From: Verrucomicrobia subdivision 6 bacterium
Lineage (GTDB): Bacteria; Verrucomicrobiota; Verrucomicrobiia; Methylacidiphilales; Verrucolacustridaceae
Length of the DNA: 64,000 nt
NCBI GenBank assembly: GCA_947466515.1
Contig: CANIEM010000001.1
Coordinates: forward strand, 62,001 to 126,000
Direction: 5' to 3'
In this document: piece by piece, positions 26,009 through 33,791 of the stretch
Layout of the letters: each line of letters begins with the position of its first letter
How positions within the stretch are numbered: position 1 is the first letter of the stretch
Translations under genes and position numbers: made by a program
The notes under the pieces: generated by a model
Databases searched by the model: none
What the model was told of the DNA's origin: nothing
Seen by the model: only the letters and a program-made list of their open reading frames with translations

Positions 26009-27099
26009 AGAATCCGTGGATGATGAAGGGACCTGAGTTGAGGGAGGAGGCGTTGATGCAGACGCGGAAGCAGCATGGGCGGGTGGTGACGTATGTGGTA
26101 AATCGCAACGCGAACTTTTCTCGGGTTTGCTCGGTGGGATGTTCTTTCTGTGGGTTTGGGAAAAGGCCGGGGACGCTGGGGGCGACTTCAGATACGATTG
26201 ACGAAGTGGTAGGGAGGGTGGGGCAGACTCCGTGGGTAACCGAAATTTGTTTGCAGGGTGGAATTGATCCTGGGTTAACTCCTGAATATTATTTTGATTT
26301 GGTGCGGGCATTGCGGGAGGCCTTTCCGAAAATGCATCTACACGCCTTTTCTCCGATGGAGATTGATTCCCTTTGTGAGAAGGCGGGATGTGAGCCTGAG
26401 GAGATGGTGGCCAAGTTAAGGGGAGCGGGGGTGGGGAGTATTCCAGGAACGGCGGCGGAGATCTTGGTGGACGAGGTTCGGCGCAAAATCTCCCGCAATA
26501 AGTTGCCAGTAGCGCGCTGGGTACAGATTGTGCGGGCGGCTCACCGGGCTGGTTTACGGTCGAGTGCGACGGTGATGTTTGGGCATGTGGAGAGTTGGGA
26601 AGACATTCGGGCGCACTTCACGGTGTTGCGTTTGTTGCAGGAGGAAACGGGGGGATTCACCGAGTTGGTCCCGCTGGCTTTTGTTCCCTACCAGAACCGA
26701 CTGGGGGCGATTTTAGCTCGGAGAGTGGGCGGAATACGGGTTTTGGAGGAGAAAATCCGGAGGCGGGCTCGGCGGCTTTATCCGTTGGCGCGTATGGTCT
26801 TAGGGGATGTAATCCCCAATTTACAAACGAGTTGGGTTAAGCTTGGAGTGGAGGGAGCGCTGGAGTCTTTGAGTTGGGGTTGCAATGATTTCGGCGGGAC
26901 GCTTTACGAGGAATCGATCACAAAGGCGAGTGGGGGGAAGCATGGGGAGAGGTTGGAACCTGAGGTGATTGAGGCTGCGATTCGAGGGGCAGGATATGAG
27001 TCACGGCAAAGATCGACCCTTTATGGTAGAGCTGAAAATCGCATTTCCCTCGTAGAAAAGAGTTGTCAGCCGACTACGGGTGGGCATCTTGCCCTCTGA
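26005..27099 (+). CDS. cofH: FO synthase subunit 2 (5-amino-6-(D-ribitylamino)uracil-tyrosine transferase)
   Basis: This 364-residue radical SAM protein has the cluster motif C42-SVG-C46-SF-C49 and CofH blocks: TEICLQGGIDP, LHAFSPMEI, GAGVGSIPGTAAEIL, SSATVMFGHVESWEDIRAHF, and GCNDFGGTLYEESITKASGG. The frame is open from 25948, but the conserved start is ATG 26005, which overlaps the cofG stop and is preceded by AGGAGAGG. MqnC/MqnE of the futalosine route are related, but the adjacent CofG and these motifs favour CofH. Confidence 0.88.
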   Translation: MKNPWMMKGPELREEALMQTRKQHGRVVTYVVNRNANFSRVCSVGCSFCGFGKRPGTLGATSDTIDEVVGRVGQTPWVTEICLQGGIDPGLTPEYYFDLVRALREAFPKMHLHAFSPMEIDSLCEKAGCEPEEMVAKLRGAGVGSIPGTAAEILVDEVRRKISRNKLPVARWVQIVRAAHRAGLRSSATVMFGHVESWEDIRAHFTVLRLLQEETGGFTELVPLAFVPYQNRLGAILARRVGGIRVLEEKIRRRARRLYPLARMVLGDVIPNLQTSWVKLGVEGALESLSWGCNDFGGTLYEESITKASGGKHGERLEPEVIEAAIRGAGYESRQRSTLYGRAENRISLVEKSCQPTTGGHLAL

Positions 27100-27137
27100 A
27101 TCGTTAACGAAACCCAAACCAAGGAGAATCAAGTACT

Positions 27138-27395
27138 ATGGCAAAGAAACCGAATGCAGCGTTTATGAAACCCGTCCAACCGGACGCCATCCTGGCCGCG
27201 ATCATTGGAAGCAAGCCGCTTCCCCGCACCGAGATGACCAAGAAATTGTGGGCCTACATCAAGAAGAACGGGCTCCAAGACAAAAAGAATCGCCGCAACA
27301 TTAATGCGGATCATTTGTTCAAGCCCCTTTTTGGTGGCAAGAGCATGGCGAACATGTTTGAGCTAACGAAGTACGCCAGCAAACACGTTAAGTAA
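27138..27395 (+). CDS. SWIB/MDM2-domain protein
   Basis: This 85-residue stand-alone SWIB domain covers PDAILAAIIGSKPLPRTEMTKKLWAYIKKNGLQD through INADHLFKPLFG to MFELTKYASKHVK. SWIB folds occur in eukaryotic chromatin remodellers and, among bacteria, typically in Chlamydiae and Verrucomicrobiota. Its bacterial role is unknown, probably nucleoid or transcription related. It has a good ribosome site (AAGGAG) and is followed by a strong terminator. A basic AT-hook protein is encoded next door. Confidence 0.92.
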   Translation: MAKKPNAAFMKPVQPDAILAAIIGSKPLPRTEMTKKLWAYIKKNGLQDKKNRRNINADHLFKPLFGGKSMANMFELTKYASKHVK

Positions 27396-27440
27396 TTTTT
27401 TGCCCTTGGGATTTTTCCTGAGGGTAGGAAAGAACAATTT

Positions 27441-27480
27441 ACCCCGTCGTGGAAAAAATCCGCGACGGGGTATTTTTTTT
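27441..27480 (+). terminator. Rho-independent terminator after SWIB gene
   Basis: The hairpin arms are ACCCCGTCG (27441-27449) and CGACGGGGT (27463-27471), a perfect 9-bp stem with a 13-nt A-rich loop, followed by eight or more T residues (27473-27480). It separates the SWIB transcript from the AT-hook gene. Confidence 0.9.
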
Positions 27481-27519
27481 GCTAGTCGATCGTCAGATGA
27501 GTTGTTAGTGTTTTCAGCT

Positions 27520-27933
27520 ATGGACATTACAAAACTCACCGCAAAAGAATTCGGCCGTATTGTTAAGTTGCTCCGCCGAAAAGAAAGTCTGGAAAAGAAA
27601 CTAGGTCAACTGGAGCGTTCCGTGGCCAAGGTGGTTGGGGCAGGAGCCTCGGCGGTGGCCCGAGGAGCAAATCGAATTGCTCGGGGTCGGCCCGCGAAAA
27701 GGGGTCGAAAGGCGGGTCGTTCGACAGTCAGAAAATTCAGCCGTCGCGGAGGCTTGCGTAAGGTGATCTTGGCGCAACTAAGCCGAGCGGGAAAAACAGG
27801 GCTAAAGATTAAGGATTTGGCAGGAAAAATGAATATTCAGCGTCAGCGGTTGGATACTTGGTTTTACCAGAATCTGAAGAAGATTCGCGGACTGCGTAAG
27901 GTTGGACCGGGTCACTACCATCTTAAAGGGTAG
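27520..27933 (+). CDS. Basic DNA-binding protein: AT-hook and winged-helix-like domain
   Basis: This 137-residue, strongly basic protein has three parts: an N-terminal helical, charged segment (LTAKEFGRIVKLLRRKESLEKKLGQLE), an AT-hook-like core ARGRPAKRGRK (about residues 64-74) and a C-terminal winged-helix-like domain (LRKVILAQLSRAGKTGLKIKDLAGKM to RGLRKVGPGHYHL). The frame is open to 27400, but that extension crosses the terminator, so ATG 27520 is used. It is probably a nucleoid protein binding AT-rich minor groove. I know no named family for the whole protein. Confidence 0.72.
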   Translation: MDITKLTAKEFGRIVKLLRRKESLEKKLGQLERSVAKVVGAGASAVARGANRIARGRPAKRGRKAGRSTVRKFSRRGGLRKVILAQLSRAGKTGLKIKDLAGKMNIQRQRLDTWFYQNLKKIRGLRKVGPGHYHLKG

Positions 27934-27937
27934 AGTT

Positions 27938-28024
27938 CGGACGAGGTAGGATTCGAACCTACGAACGCCTTACGACGTTTGCGGTTTTCAAGACCGCCGC
28001 ATTCGACCGCTCTGCCACTCGTCC
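27938..28024 (-). tRNA. tRNA-Ser (anticodon TGA)
   Basis: The minus strand gives an 87-nt cloverleaf with a long class II variable arm. The acceptor arms are GGACGAG and CTCGTCC with discriminator G, the anticodon loop CTTGAAA reads TGA, and the T-arm contains GGTTCGAATCC. It decodes TCA. Confidence 0.94.
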
Positions 28025-28050
28025 TATATAAATGAGAGTAGACGAAATTT

Positions 28051-28830
28051 GTGTTTAAGGCGAGTCCACCCCTTGGGTGCCCAAGATTATTGGTGGTGGG
28101 GGCAGGGTATTTGGGTCGAGAAATTGGGAGGATGGCGCAAGTAGGGGGATGGGAGGTTTGGCCTGTCGTAAGAACGGATGAGTCAGCAGATAACTTGCGG
28201 GTAAAATTTCCGAACGTGGTGGTGGCTGATGCTGTTGGTGAAGAATTTTGGATGGGACTTTTGGGCGCTTGGGATGGATTGATTTTCGCCTTGGCGCCAT
28301 CGCGAAAGGTGGGCGGGAGCGAGTTTGAGGCAATTCATCGCGAAGGGGCGGTGCGAGCGGCGACATGGGGTCAGGCGAGAGGGTTGCCGATGGTTTATCT
28401 TTCATCAACCTCGGTTTATGCGGAGGCGGGGGGTGGTTGGGTGGATGAATCCTCGGCAGTGGCGGAAGATGATTCTCGGGCGATGGCGATGGTCACGGCG
28501 GAGAGGGCCACTTTGCGGGCGGGTGGATCGGTGGTGCGGTGTGCAGGAATTTATGGGCCTGGAAGGGAGATTCGACCCAACGCGGGCGGGCCGGAGCGTT
28601 GGTTAAATGTGATTGAGGTAGAGGATGCGGCGCGAGCGGTAGGGGCGGTCTTGCGAAATGGCGGTAAAATTTTCAATGTTTGTGAGGATGAGGCGTTGGC
28701 GAGGGGAGAGGTAGGGGGGGTGTGGAAGGAAGGTTCGGTTCGATCGCGACGAAGCAAACGGGTACGGAACCAAAAGTTAAAAGAGATAGGATGGAATCCG
28801 ATGTTCGCAGCGTGGAGAAGCGAAAACTAA
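28051..28830 (+). CDS. NAD(P)-dependent epimerase/dehydratase-like protein
   Basis: This 259-residue Rossmann protein has the nucleotide-binding motif VVGAGYLGREIGRM and the extended-SDR block VYLSSTSVYAEAGGGWVDESS. The usual catalytic YxxxK is not obvious after the active-site strand: AMVTAERA stands where Tyr and Lys are expected. That fits the atypical YeeZ-like branch. Start is GTG 28051. It converges on the SDR gene, overlapping it by 4 bp. Substrate unknown. Confidence 0.72.
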   Translation: MFKASPPLGCPRLLVVGAGYLGREIGRMAQVGGWEVWPVVRTDESADNLRVKFPNVVVADAVGEEFWMGLLGAWDGLIFALAPSRKVGGSEFEAIHREGAVRAATWGQARGLPMVYLSSTSVYAEAGGGWVDESSAVAEDDSRAMAMVTAERATLRAGGSVVRCAGIYGPGREIRPNAGGPERWLNVIEVEDAARAVGAVLRNGGKIFNVCEDEALARGEVGGVWKEGSVRSRRSKRVRNQKLKEIGWNPMFAAWRSEN

Positions 28831-29558
28831 AGGTTCCACCCTCCGGAGAGGATGAGATTGGTGCCAGTCACTTGGGCGGCTTCAGGAGAAAGAAGATAGC
28901 GCAAGGCGGCGGCGACTTCGGTGAAGCGAACGGCCCGACCTGAGGGAAGAGTGTGGAGGGGAGGAAGGTCGATGCTGTTTTCCAAGTAACCTGGGGAGAT
29001 AAGATTGACGGTGATATTGCGGCGAATGAGTTGAGCGGCGAAAGAGCGGGTTAAAAGAGTGACACCAGTTTTTCCGACGTGATAGCCAGGGGCGAGGCGT
29101 CGAGCCGAGAGGCGGTCGGCGGCGGCATCGCCAAGATTGATGATACGGCCACCTTTTTTTGGAAAGAGAGGTAGAGCGGCGCGGGTGAGTAGAAAAATTG
29201 CGGTTGCGGTGCTGTGGAGGCCAGCGAACCAGTCTGCGGGTAGAGTGCGGAGGAGTGGGGTGGGGCGATAGGTTCCAGCGTTGTTAAGGAGAAGATCTAG
29301 GCGTCCGAATCTTCTTTGGACACGTTGGATGAGGCGATCGACTTGGGCGGGGATGGAGAGGTCGGCGCGGACGACTTCGGCGGGGGTGCCATGCTGGCGA
29401 AGTTGGCGGGCCAAGCGGAGAGTGGCGGAAGCGCCGCTTCGATGGTGGAGGACGATGGCGTAGCCCATTTGGGCGAGGGTTCGGGCGAGAAAGGCGCCGA
29501 GACCGCCTGCGGAGCCGGTGATGAGGGCGACGGGTTGAGAGGGAAGAGTTTTTTTCAT
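28827..29558 (-). CDS. Short-chain dehydrogenase/reductase (possible pteridine reductase)
   Basis: This 243-residue classical SDR has the cofactor motif TGSAGGLGAFLA, the NNAG motif (LLLNNAGTYRP) and the catalytic YHVGK. The HHRS after strand 2 suggests NADPH use. It overlaps the folP-like gene upstream by 4 bp (ATGA), which suggests a pterin or folate role such as FolM dihydromonapterin reductase. That assignment is by context only. Confidence 0.78.
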   Translation of the reverse strand: MKKTLPSQPVALITGSAGGLGAFLARTLAQMGYAIVLHHRSGASATLRLARQLRQHGTPAEVVRADLSIPAQVDRLIQRVQRRFGRLDLLLNNAGTYRPTPLLRTLPADWFAGLHSTATAIFLLTRAALPLFPKKGGRIINLGDAAADRLSARRLAPGYHVGKTGVTLLTRSFAAQLIRRNITVNLISPGYLENSIDLPPLHTLPSGRAVRFTEVAAALRYLLSPEAAQVTGTNLILSGGWNL

Positions 29559-30445
29559 GAAAGAATTCCGAGGGTACGGGCGACGGCACGGACTTTAGGT
29601 ATTTCGTGTGTACGCAAGAGGTCGGTTTTACCTAGGAGGGCAAGAACAGCAAAGAGGGATTCGGCGGAGCGGACTTCGTCCTGAAAGAACTCGAAAGCGT
29701 GGGGTAGGGCGTGGCAGACGGGCCAACCGAGAGTACGGAGGCGAAAGCTGTGAAGAAAAGTTTCAGCTTGGTATCGGATGCGGGCGGCACTGTCTTGGAG
29801 GTTGCGGTAGTAGAAGCCTAATCCTGGATCGATCCAGATGGCGTGGATGCCAGCGGCGGTGGCACGATCGATTTCGCGCCGGAAGTAGTCGAGAAGGGCG
29901 GTGGCATGATCGGGGGAGTGGATGAAGTTGGAAACATCACGGGGGTTGGAGCCTTGGACGTAGCAAAGAACGATGCCAGCGCGGTGATCGGCTACGAGGC
30001 GATAGAGTTCGGTGGGGGGGGTGGTGCCTGTGAGGTTGAGGACGGCGGCACCTGCTTCGAGGCAAGAGCGAGCGACCTCGAGGTGGTAAGTTTCAATGGA
30101 AAGGAGGATGCCTTCTTGGGCGAGGGGTTTGAGAATGGGGAGGAGGGTACGGATTTGTTGGGCGGGATCGACGCGGTTGGCGTGGGCAAGGGTGGATTCG
30201 GTGCCGAGGTCGATGAGGTGGGCACCTTCGGTGCGGAGGCGGCGGGCGCGGTTGAGGGCGTCCTCGGTGGTGGAGACGACACTTTCACGGTACCAGGAAT
30301 CGGGGCTGAGGTTGATGACGCCCATAAGGTGGGGGCGTTGGGACGCGGAAAAGGAGTGGCCGTGGATTTCGAACTCAGCGACCTGGGCAGTGAGGGCAGA
30401 GGAGTGTTCTTGGGCGAGGCGGGAGAGGGATTCGAGGGAGAGCAT
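29555..30445 (-). CDS. Divergent dihydropteroate synthase-like protein
   Basis: This 296-residue TIM barrel clearly descends from DHPS: LMGVINLSPDSW, IDLGTEST, WIDPGLGF and RTHEIPKVRAVA. But several catalytic positions of the family differ. The R of ESTRPGA is L (ESTLAHA), the D of the DTS/DTY motif is E (SIETYH), the ND pair is NL, and the SRKS lysine region is CHALPHAFEF. A pterin-binding function other than canonical sulfa-target DHPS is possible. It overlaps the SDR gene. No folK or other folP is visible here. Confidence 0.75.
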   Translation of the reverse strand: MLSLESLSRLAQEHSSALTAQVAEFEIHGHSFSASQRPHLMGVINLSPDSWYRESVVSTTEDALNRARRLRTEGAHLIDLGTESTLAHANRVDPAQQIRTLLPILKPLAQEGILLSIETYHLEVARSCLEAGAAVLNLTGTTPPTELYRLVADHRAGIVLCYVQGSNPRDVSNFIHSPDHATALLDYFRREIDRATAAGIHAIWIDPGLGFYYRNLQDSAARIRYQAETFLHSFRLRTLGWPVCHALPHAFEFFQDEVRSAESLFAVLALLGKTDLLRTHEIPKVRAVARTLGILS

Positions 30446-30529
30446 GAGGTAGTCGAGCGTAGAGAAAAAAAGGGCGAGGGGCGAGAGTGGGGATGGACGG
30501 GAGGGGGGTGAGGAATCCAGAGTGTCGGG

Positions 30530-30985
30530 ATGGCGAACCGGTTACTGACCCAGTCCGAGTTGATGGCGTGGGAGAATAAAGCGAGGCGCTGGTTTGTTTT
30601 GGGGTTGGTGGGGGTGGTGACGGGGGTGTTTGGGGTGGGGTTGATAACTTTGCACATGAGTTACGCGATGCTGAAAAAAACCGAGGTGATGCAGGAGGCG
30701 GTGCAGCGGGTGATGCGGGATGCGCGGGTGGGCGAGGTTCTGGGGAAGCCGTTGCAGTTGGGTTGGGCGGTGACGGGTCAGATTGAGGACATGCCTGAGC
30801 AGGGAACGGCGCAGTTTGATTTTTCGGTGTTGGGCTCGAAGGGGAGGGCGAAGGTGACTTTGCGGGCAGATAAAAGTCCGACGGGTCAGTGGCGATATTT
30901 ACTTTTGGAAGTGAAGCCGATGGGGGGTGCAGTGATTTCTTGTGCGGACGGGGCGTCCGGCAAGAAGGGGTCAGGCGAGGATTAG
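30530..30985 (+). CDS. Coa1/Tim21-like small membrane protein
   Basis: The protein has 151 residues with one N-terminal transmembrane segment (about 21-43). The soluble part VMRDARVGEVLGKPLQLGWAVTGQIEDMP to GRAKVTLRADKSPTGQWRYLLLEV matches the pattern of the cytochrome-oxidase assembly Coa1 family. It is likely anchored in the inner membrane with the domain outside. No cytochrome oxidase gene is nearby, so its partner is unknown. It converges on the glucosaminidase gene with a 4-bp overlap. Confidence 0.6.
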   Translation: MANRLLTQSELMAWENKARRWFVLGLVGVVTGVFGVGLITLHMSYAMLKKTEVMQEAVQRVMRDARVGEVLGKPLQLGWAVTGQIEDMPEQGTAQFDFSVLGSKGRAKVTLRADKSPTGQWRYLLLEVKPMGGAVISCADGASGKKGSGED

Positions 30986-31863
30986 TGGGCGCCGGTGGCG
31001 GTGGAAGTTTCGTTTGCGGGAAGAGATTTGGCGACGGCTTCTTTATTATTGTCGACGATAGTTTCGAGGGCGAGGTCGAGCCGATCGAGGCCGTGTTTCT
31101 GGATGATGTTGTTAATATTAGTTAAGTAGTCGGTATCGGGGCAGTAGCCTGAAGCGAGGATGCCTGAGACGAACTTTACTCCTGATTTCTCACCAACGTA
31201 TTTCTGGTAGCGCTCGTTGCTGAGGAGGAACTGGGAGTAGCCTTGGAAGCCAGCGGCTAGGGTGGGGTAGGCACGGAAATCTGCGGTGGTATCTACGCCG
31301 CTATCGCGGGTGGGCATATTGAGGGCGCGGGGGCCTGTCCAGCTATCGAAAGCTTTCATGCCGAAGTAATTGTTATAGTCCTTGGCGAGGGAGCTATTTC
31401 CATAGCCAGATTCGAAGATGGCCATGGCGATGACAGCGGAGGCGGGTATCCGAGTAGTGGTCTGGATGAGCATGGCTTCGGGAATAGCGCTTTCGAGGAA
31501 GCGACGTTGGCGACCGTTGGCGGAGTCGAGGATTTTGGAGATGCGGGTGGCGAGGCCAAGAATATCGGTTGTATCGGAGCTTTGGGAGGCGATGAGGCGG
31601 GCAATGCGGAGGTCCCGCTCTTCGAGTTCGCGGTTCTGGGCGAGGCGGTTTTGGAGGGAGTTCCATTTCTCTTCAAGATAACTTTTGGAAAGGGCGGCGG
31701 AGAATCGGGTGACGCCGATGAGGGAGACGACGGCGATACCGAAGAGGAGCAGCCAGGCGAAATTGGAGACGACGAGGGTGCCGACTAAACCGAGACGAAA
31801 TTTCGGCTTTTTGGTAAATCTTTTGCTGGCGATGGCTGAGGTGAGGTCAACGATTTGAGGCAT
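30982..31863 (-). CDS. GH73-type glucosaminidase (peptidoglycan hydrolase)
   Basis: This 293-residue protein has an N-terminal transmembrane anchor (about 25-50), a helical spacer (60-115) and a glucosaminidase domain with the signature VIAMAIFESGYGNSSLAKDYNNYFGMKA; E is the general acid. The FRAYPTLAAGFQGYSQFL block is typical of FlgJ/LytG-type enzymes, which cleave the glycan backbone. It is a periplasmic cell-wall hydrolase of unknown timing. An AT-rich stretch upstream probably holds its own promoter. Confidence 0.87.
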   Translation of the reverse strand: MPQIVDLTSAIASKRFTKKPKFRLGLVGTLVVSNFAWLLLFGIAVVSLIGVTRFSAALSKSYLEEKWNSLQNRLAQNRELEERDLRIARLIASQSSDTTDILGLATRISKILDSANGRQRRFLESAIPEAMLIQTTTRIPASAVIAMAIFESGYGNSSLAKDYNNYFGMKAFDSWTGPRALNMPTRDSGVDTTADFRAYPTLAAGFQGYSQFLLSNERYQKYVGEKSGVKFVSGILASGYCPDTDYLTNINNIIQKHGLDRLDLALETIVDNNKEAVAKSLPANETSTATGAH

Positions 31864-31933
31864 TTACCTTAGTGTAGATGGGGATGGGGAGGCGTCAACC
31901 CACGGTAAGTTGAGGGCGGAATATATTTTAAAA

Positions 31934-31939
31934 ATTATA
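31934..31939 (-). promoter_or_regulatory. Candidate -10 box for the glucosaminidase gene
   Basis: An exact TATAAT occurs on the minus strand, about 70 bp before the glucosaminidase ATG, in the only AT-rich stretch between terC and that gene. The -35 is not well matched, so this is tentative. Confidence 0.35.
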
Positions 31940-31989
31940 CAATAGATTGGAATGCAGTTACTTGCGAATTATAAAAAGGAGTAAATAGA

Positions 31990-32922
31990 TTAGGATTGGT
32001 GTGGTTTGGCGGGGGGATAGTAGATGGAAGCGAGGATGGAGACGGCGAGGACAAGAAGGACGAATCCGAGAGTCCATGGGATGGGCAGGTGGATGTAGCC
32101 TGAAATGAGCATTTTGACGCCGATAAAGGAGAGGATGACGGCGAGGCCGATATTTAGGTAGGCGAAGAGCTTGATGAGCCCTGCTATGGCGAAATAGAGG
32201 GCGCGAAGGCCGAGAACGGCGAAGGCGTTGGAGGTGAGAACGATGAAAGGATCGCGGGTAATGGCAAGAATGGCGGGGATGGAATCGATGGCGAAAACTA
32301 GGTCGGTGGTGCCGAGGGCGAGGAGGACAAGAAAGAGGGGGGTACCAGCCCAACGTTTGCCTTGGCGGACAAAGAAGTGGCCGTCGTGGAAATGGGGGGT
32401 GATGGGAATGAATTTGCGGGCGATACGAACGAGAGGATTTTGGTCGGGTTGAACTTTAGCGTCGCCGCCTTTGAGAAGTTTGATCCCCGTGTAAACGAGG
32501 AGGGCGCCGAAGACGTAGATGAGCCAGTGGAAGCGATTGATGAGGGCGATGCCGGTAAAGATGAAGAGGGCGCGAAGAAAGAGAGCTCCGATGATGCCCC
32601 AGAAGAGGGCGGGGAACTGGGCTTTTTCGGGAACGGCGAAATAGGTGAGGAGAACAGCGAAGACAAAAACGTTATCCACACTGAGGGAAAGTTCGACAAT
32701 GTAGCCGGTAAAGAATTCCATGGCGGGTTGGGTACCGAGGGTGAGGGCAATGACCACACCAAAGGCCAAGGCGAGGGCGACCCAGCCGGCGGTGGCTTGG
32801 AGAGAGCGGCGAAGATCGATGGGGCGGGGGTCGCGATGGAAAAGGATCAGGTCGGTCGCGAGGAGGGCGAGGACGAGTGGTCCGAAAAGAATCCAGCCGA
32901 GATGAAGATGAGGGAATTCCAC
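31990..32922 (-). CDS. TerC/Alx-family membrane protein
   Basis: This 310-residue protein has about nine transmembrane segments. The TerC hallmarks are ELSLSVDNVFVFAVLL (Asp in a membrane helix) and the second LGTTDLVFAIDSIPAIL. Members export metal ions, notably Mn2+, or support tellurite resistance and metalation of secreted enzymes. I see no yybP-ykoY riboswitch in the 92 bp upstream. Start is GTG. It runs divergently from fabI. Confidence 0.9.
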   Translation of the reverse strand: MEFPHLHLGWILFGPLVLALLATDLILFHRDPRPIDLRRSLQATAGWVALALAFGVVIALTLGTQPAMEFFTGYIVELSLSVDNVFVFAVLLTYFAVPEKAQFPALFWGIIGALFLRALFIFTGIALINRFHWLIYVFGALLVYTGIKLLKGGDAKVQPDQNPLVRIARKFIPITPHFHDGHFFVRQGKRWAGTPLFLVLLALGTTDLVFAIDSIPAILAITRDPFIVLTSNAFAVLGLRALYFAIAGLIKLFAYLNIGLAVILSFIGVKMLISGYIHLPIPWTLGFVLLVLAVSILASIYYPPAKPHQS

Positions 32923-33014
32923 GGAGTGACTTGGTAGCAGGAAGATTCGGATCGGCCAAGAGGAAGTGAGTCGGGGCGTGACAGGAGGGGCAGTGGGAGG
33001 GCACTTTGTAGGCT

Positions 33015-33791
33015 ATGAGTAACCAATCGTTAAAAGGGAAGGTGGGGCTAGTTTTTGGGGTAGCGAACAAGCGAAGCATTGCTTGGGGTATCGCCAAGGC
33101 GTGGTCGGATGCGGGGGCAAAGTTAATTTTTAATTACCAAGGGGATCGGTTAAAGGAGAATGTGGAAGAGTTGGCGGCGACATTTGGGTCGGAGACCCCG
33201 GTGGCCCCTTGTGATGTGAGTCGGGATGAAGATATCGCGAAGTTTTTTGATTTTGTAAAAGGAAAGGCTCCGAAGGTGGATCTGCTGTTGCATAGCGTGG
33301 CGTTTGCTCCGAAAGAGGCCTTAGAGGGAAACTTTGTCGATACGACACGAGAAGCGTTTCGCGTGGCGCACGACATTAGCGCCTACTCGTTGGTGGCAGT
33401 AAGCCGGGCGGCGGCTCCACTGATGACCGAGGGGGGGAGTATTGTAACGATGAGTTATTACGGGGCGGTGAAAGTGGTGCCGCATTATAATGTGATGGGG
33501 GTGGCAAAGGCGGCGCTGGAGGCGAGTGTGCGATATCTGGCTTATGACTTAGGGCCAAAAAAAATCAGGGTGAATGCGATCAGCGCGGGGCCTGTGAACA
33601 CCTTGGCTGCACGTGGGATTAGTGGATTTGGGGCGATGTTGGCCCACTACGAGGCGCACGCTCCTTTAAAGCGGAATATCACCTTGGAGGAGTTGGGTGC
33701 GATGGGAGTATTTCTGGCGGCAGACGGATCGGCGGGGATTACGGGGCAGACGTTGTATGCCGATTCCGGCTACAGCGTGATGGGGATGTGA
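33015..33791 (+). CDS. fabI: Enoyl-[acyl-carrier-protein] reductase (NADH)
   Basis: This 258-residue atypical SDR carries out the last reduction of fatty acid elongation. FabI marks are GVANKRSIAWGIAKA, the active-site YNVMGVAKAALE (Y-x6-K) with MSYYGAVK before it, and the ISAGPVNTLAA substrate loop. Typical length. Its stop overlaps the GTG start of the downstream HAD gene (GTGA). Confidence 0.95.
   Translation: MSNQSLKGKVGLVFGVANKRSIAWGIAKAWSDAGAKLIFNYQGDRLKENVEELAATFGSETPVAPCDVSRDEDIAKFFDFVKGKAPKVDLLLHSVAFAPKEALEGNFVDTTREAFRVAHDISAYSLVAVSRAAAPLMTEGGSIVTMSYYGAVKVVPHYNVMGVAKAALEASVRYLAYDLGPKKIRVNAISAGPVNTLAARGISGFGAMLAHYEAHAPLKRNITLEELGAMGVFLAADGSAGITGQTLYADSGYSVMGM

Noticed and set aside
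24998-27099. Menaquinone futalosine genes mqnC/mqnE
   Set aside because: The first protein matches CofG (IQIPPNLEP, GGISWAKDEVNP) and the second CofH; both are coupled. Mqn pairs would not show these motifs.
32923-33014. yybP-ykoY Mn riboswitch upstream of terC
   Set aside because: The 92-bp gap shows no conserved motif of this riboswitch.
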